Origin: Phoronis australis
Lineage: Eukaryota > Phoronida > Phoronidae
Direction: 5' to 3'
NCBI GenBank assembly: GCA_002633005.1
Contig: NMRA01000017.1
Span: 218,443-278,442, forward strand
DNA length: 60,000 bases
This document shows positions 55,301-60,000 of this stretch, piece after piece. The notes beneath the pieces are model-generated. The model was given only the letters and a program-made list of their open reading frames with translations. It ran no database searches and was not told where the DNA came from. Each line of letters starts with the position of its first letter. Position 1 is the first letter of the stretch. Position numbers and translations under genes: made by a program.

Positions 55301-55500
55301 AGCAGTGGGGTATCCCATGTTTGGGATGACGTCACAAATTTACTTGAACATGCGCAGACCAACACGTTGACAAGTGATGCTGAGGCATTCCAAGAACTTG
55401 TGAACTTTTGAAAGCGTACCGACTTCAATCCGACGTCGGTTTCTTACTCACGTGATATGTTCGAGTACTGGGCATATTTTGAAGCATACTAGCTCTACTA
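52400..55500. other. No gene recognised
   Basis: AT-rich intergenic sequence. A 153-codon open frame at 54553-55014 has no family resemblance, biased Cys/Trp/Phe content and no splice context, and is treated as chance. Confidence 0.4.
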
Positions 55501-55502
55501 CA

Positions 55503-55614
55503 ATGGGGCACGTGTTTGGACGGTGTGTGAACAAAAAGAAACCTTTAATGGACAGAGGATCCCCTGGCAGTCGAAGAACAGAAAGTTCGTCTTCCAATGA
55601 TAATGTTTCAAACA
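55503..55614 (+). CDS. Possible first coding exon with N-myristoylation-like start
   Basis: An ATG in strong context (acaATGG) opens MGHVFGRCVNKKKP, then DRGSPGSRRTESSSSNDN, and reaches a good donor (gtgagtgt) after 37 codons plus one base. Gly2, a small residue at position 6, Cys8 and a following Lys/Arg cluster resemble the dual-lipidated, Ser-rich N-termini of Src-type kinases and other membrane-tethered signalling proteins. The rest of the gene would lie beyond the window, perhaps with tiny exons at 56934-56953 and 58265-58299, which are in phase but unproven. Confidence 0.4.
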
Positions 55615-58600
55615 GTGAGTGTTTACAGTGTTGGCTTGTGTTGTGTTCTGATTATATGTTATTGCACGTTTTATACTAGCGTGTGTTGTTGACGAAGCTT
55701 ATCTCCACTTTCCTTCTTTACAGTACCACTCGTAAATTAGATTTAGACACTTGACACGTGAGTTGAGTTAAAACTCTTTTCTTGATGTACACAAACAATA
55801 CTTAATAGTATAGTGTAGGCCTACAATGCGTGCGGCATAGTAGCCCACGTCTAGTAGGCCTAAGCATTCCGTGTGTGCTAGTCGGATTGCCAAAAGCTAG
55901 GACCAATATGTTATTACTATCAACCAAAAATAACTGGGACCTGTTGAGTTTACATACATGAATGCGTATGTGATGAATGACTGTGCTATGAATACAGCAT
56001 TGTTGTATGAGTAAGCTTGCAAACACTTAAGCGACTGTCGGTAGTAACAACAGTTTGATATTGACTGCTAACAAGTGATCATTCAGGTGTAACATTGTAT
56101 TTGTAGCTGCCCTCTATATTGGAGCAAAGTATGGTAATACCATATGGTATGTAGTTACCCTGTAACACCAGCTGATATCAGAAGAACCAACTTAAAGATG
56201 CTGAATGACACTCTTAATAATTTCTTACTTGATTCACATGTCCATTTTGTTGAGATTTTGAAAATATCTTTGGACAGCACTGACTTGCATAGTACCCCTT
56301 GGTGAAATCATTACTAAGTGTGACCTGGAATGATACAACTCAGTTTGCCAGTCATGTGGAGAAATTTTACCTTTTACTCCTTTGAAGTTTGTGAAACTGA
56401 ATCTGAATTGCCTAGAGCCTTCTTGAATATTTGAGCAGACCAGGGTACATACTCTTTGTAGCCTTGATACTATGTTGCTGATTACAAAAAACAGATACAT
56501 ATTGTTTAAATTAGACTCTTGAACATAGGAGTATCTCTCATTGACAATACTGGTATATTTGCAAAAAACTAGAACCATTGGACAAGAATGTGTTCAACTT
56601 GTGATTACTGTTCAGATTTCTGCTTTTTAAATGCAACAATTGCATCATTTTATTGTGATTGACATTAAATTTACTGTAGTCATGTGTCCGATGGGCTCAG
56701 AACTGTGTTGTGGTAAATCTTCCCATAAAAATCACAAATTATGGCACACAAATGGAATTTTATTTTACGAAGTCAGTTAGTTAATGGCTTCATTAATGCT
56801 GTACAGATGTTATAAAACTGAATTTTTTCAATTTTCCTTGCATTAAAGTAACCAGCTTATGCAAGTTGGAAAAATGTGAATTTTGGTTATTTTTGTTTGG
56901 AAAGAATTAGTGTACTATTCGTTATATCCCCAGCTCTTACAACCCAAGACGATGTAAGTACCGAAATTGAACTCTGAACTGTGGGGTTAACTTATCTCTG
57001 TAATTATACTTATAACTCACCATGAAATGAGCTACCCTGAAGGCATAGTGTTTTATTGGGTGACGTGACGTTTCACTACACTCACTGACAGGAATACAAC
57101 TACTATGCACTCAACTCATCATATTGTAATAAAATTTCTTCAGTTTGGGGCACAATATGGTAGACAGTTAAAATTTAATTTTGTCAAATTTCTCAAAACA
57201 AAAAACTTTTCAGGAAAATATACTATGCTTTTAACATGGTTTGTATGGAGCACCAAACAACACATGGTAAAATTTTGAGCATTTGAAATACTTTGGTAAG
57301 CTATGAAAAATAAGAAATGTGACAATTTTATCAATTTTTAATCCAAAATTGAAGAATTGTTACTGTAGTTGTGGTTGGTTTCTTTTGTTTAAAAACTGTT
57401 CTTTTTTGCTAGCAACGAATCTGATTTCATCCAATGCTCACAGACGGGCTTCATCTTGTCAATACTGTTACTGTAGTTTGCAAGTTATGATGTGTTTTGC
57501 CAAACTGTTCAAAAGCCGCACACCAACGTTCCTGCAAAGATCTTAATCACCTATTGTGAGGTAGGCCTCTTATGGGGTTTGTTGTCAATGGAGTGCCAAA
57601 AACAACTGCGTTGCCAGTTTTGATTAATTTTGTTGTGTATTTCAGCAATAAAGTCATATTTTGATACTATGCATTTATTGAAAGTCACACTCTGCTCCTA
57701 TGGGGCCCTTGCACATGTATTTATCTCAAAACACTTGCATCAGGTACGTTATTTGCATTTTGCTTCACCTACACCAACTTGCCGTTCACTAACACATAAC
57801 TCTTGTTGCATTGTGTGAGATCGTGAAAGTGACTTTAGCTCGCTCCAGTCGCAACTCACAGTGGACTCGCTGAGGTGACCAAGATGGCTGAGGTGACCTA
57901 GGTGGCTGAGGTGAAACATAATTTCATTTATTCTTTCACCTTCATGTTGCTATGCTGCCGTTTCCCTCACAAGGCCCATCCAAATAAAGAAAAAAACAAA
58001 AACAAAAACTGCCTCCATAAGAAAAAAGGTGTCCCTGACTGGCCTATAGCATCATAGAGCCGCCTCTGCAAATTACCAAAAAGGCGAGCTCTGAAACGTC
58101 GCTGCATGAAATCTATCCACCACATCCCGTGCTTCACGTACGAACTGTAGGTAGAACTGACTTTTCTCTCTAAAATGCTACCCTGGTGTTATTCTACTGA
58201 CTAAGGGGTTATTTGTTATGCCCTGCTTCATTCTATGTTACTGGCCCTAATAGGATCTTCCCAGATTACACAGCGATGGAACTTTCCTTTGTCCCGGAGG
58301 TAAGAAAGCTCCTTGTTTTCATTGACTTAGTTTTGGAATGTCGGCACATTTTCACAGGTCATGTCGGATACTGTCGAGATATATGACCTTGGAAATGTTC
58401 CTGATTTCAACGGTTTAAAATTCCCGGAATTGAAAGGCATCTTCAGGAAAAGGGATTCTCTTTGGTTCAAAATTAAAACCCAGTGGACTTACTTTATCCA
58501 CATGCTCCACATTTTCTTTGATTGATGTTGGCAAGGCAAAAAACTTTACATCAGACACCCATGGATATTTGCTCCTAAATATCTGAATGTATTGAGCAGT

Positions 58601-59620
58601 TTGTAAGTCTCTCAGCTTGGGACTGTTGTGAGGTCACTCCCTTACACCAGAAAAATCAGTTTCAACCTTGGTATATATTTCTTTAAGTCTAGATGTTGAT
58701 CTGTATTGTTGGCAATTGTGGTCTCTGTAATGTGATATCATAGCTGATCTGTAATCTGACAATAAGTGAATATGAACACAAATACAAGTGTAAGGTGTAG
58801 TTACCTGATCCATAATGTCAATATTTAGTCAACACTCATGGGTTGTTGGTCTTAAGAAACAGGTGAATTGGACTCACTATTTTCACAATAGATTTGTGGG
58901 ATTATAATGAAGTGAGAAGTATCTACTGGGTCCAGTGTTGTTCTTTAAGTGGTTAATAGGGGCCCTGACTTGGTGCCTGTATTATTGTAGACATGTGAAC
59001 TTCAAAAGTGGGCCTGAGGTCAGAGGTTAACATCTGTTTCCCAATAGTTGATATGTTGTTGTAGCTAGTAGTCTATTTGTCTAAGCATCTATGAAAGCAT
59101 TTCATGTAATTATTTCCCCTGTGCTGTAGTGAGCGCAGGATACTGTCATTGCAGCCAACCTTCATACGTTATGGTCTGCACGCACATTCTCTCATTATAT
59201 CTCATGTATATTATTCTATTCTAATGTGTTGTATACAAAAGCGTTCTCTATTCATCGACACATGAATTTCTATTGAATTGCTTGTTCACCAAAATTCTCT
59301 ATTTACCAACACATGTATTCCCTTATAAACTCTCGTATGGCACATTCTGCTTGTAAAGCAAACTTGAATGTGACCCGTTCCCTTGCAAAAGGGTGTCATC
59401 TCCAACCCTTGTGAAAAGATGTGATCTCCAACAAAATTCCTTTTGATAAGGTGCTTTTTCTGATAAAATTCCTAAAGAGGGTTAACTGTGGGAGTTTGAA
59501 ATTCTGCACCAGGTTTCTTTTACAATCTATTGAAATTTATAAATGGATTTTAATATTATCAATATTTTGGAAATTTTGTTACTGATGTTGTCTGACAATG
59601 TTGACAACATGGTATCTCTT
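55615..59620. other. Presumed intron or intergenic sequence
   Basis: AT-rich with no long frame. A short GGCTGAGGTGA-type direct repeat occurs at about 57870-57920. A segment at 57646-57741 has both an acceptor (tatttcag) and a donor (gtacgtt) and is open in one frame, but its protein is not recognisable. Confidence 0.4.
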
Positions 59621-59627
59621 CCTTGTG

Positions 59628-59932
59628 TTGCAGGATTATTGAGGTATCTGTTCGTTGTGTTGCAGGATTGTTGAGGTATCTTTTCGTTGTGTTGCACGAT
59701 TGTTGTGATATCTCTTCGTTGTGTTGCAGGATTGTTGTGATATCTCTTCGTTGTGTTGCAGGATTGTTGAAGTATCTCTTCGTTGTGTTGCAGGATTGTT
59801 GTGATATCTCTTCGTTGTGGTTGCAGGATTGTTGTGATATCTCTTCGTTTTGTTGCAGGATTGTTGTGATATCTCTTCGTTGTGTTGCAGGATTGTTGAG
59901 GTATCTCATTGTGTTGCAGGATTATTGAGTTA
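59628..59932. repeat. 32-bp minisatellite (gttgcaggattgttg...)
   Basis: Nine to ten tandem copies of a 32-bp unit containing tgttgcaggattgttgtgat and atctcttcgt. Because 32 is not a multiple of three, each copy changes frame, yet all phases lack stops for most of the array on both strands, so open frames here are artefacts of the unit. Confidence 0.93.
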
Positions 59933-60000
59933 AAATTCTGCTGTCCAAGAAATTTTAGGTTTATGAAAGTAATTGCTCACAAAAAGTACCATTTCTGTCA

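Overview
This is a piece of a metazoan nuclear genome: AT-rich, intron-rich, full of minisatellites and fragments of DNA transposons and non-LTR retrotransposons, with assembly gaps written as N. The transposon content, including a THAP-domain element flanked by TTAA like Kolobok elements, fits a marine invertebrate, possibly a deuterostome such as a hemichordate, echinoderm or lancelet. I cannot fix the species.

Positions 1 to about 28,500 hold the 5' half of an otoferlin-type ferlin gene on the minus strand. Twenty-two exons between 27,432 and 1,972 join with GT/AG boundaries and fully consistent reading phase. They encode about 988 residues: most of C2A, then C2B, FerI, C2C, a ferlin linker, a helical segment, FerB and the first two thirds of C2D. 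The first coding exon was not found, and the gene continues past the left edge. Its introns hold several minisatellites, two copies of one short inverted-repeat transposon family, a foldback element, and an 850-bp direct duplication around a single N that is probably an assembly artefact.

Positions 28,500-43,980 contain no convincing cellular gene. They hold a decayed non-LTR retrotransposon (29,305-30,280), a tRNA-like sequence inside a 15-bp inverted repeat (32,322-32,399), a 1.3-kb Kolobok-like element with TIRs of about 280 bp and a frame-broken THAP gene (34,552-35,860), an adjoining 2-kb segment with 26-bp inverted ends and a repeated GTACGTAC-containing motif (35,908-37,886), and a small element containing an exact 73-bp duplication around a single N (39,600-40,027).

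Positions 44,000-52,400 hold a plus-strand gene dominated by one very long exon, open for 2,536 codons. The protein has no domain I recognise. It is built from several layers of internal duplication, and its true 3' end is probably a splice at 51,388/51,856 followed by a stop at 52,048-52,050 and a poly(A) signal near 52,378.

Positions 52,400-60,000 are mostly non-coding. They include one plausible first coding exon with an N-myristoylation-like start (55,503-55,614) and a 32-bp minisatellite at the right end (59,628-59,932).
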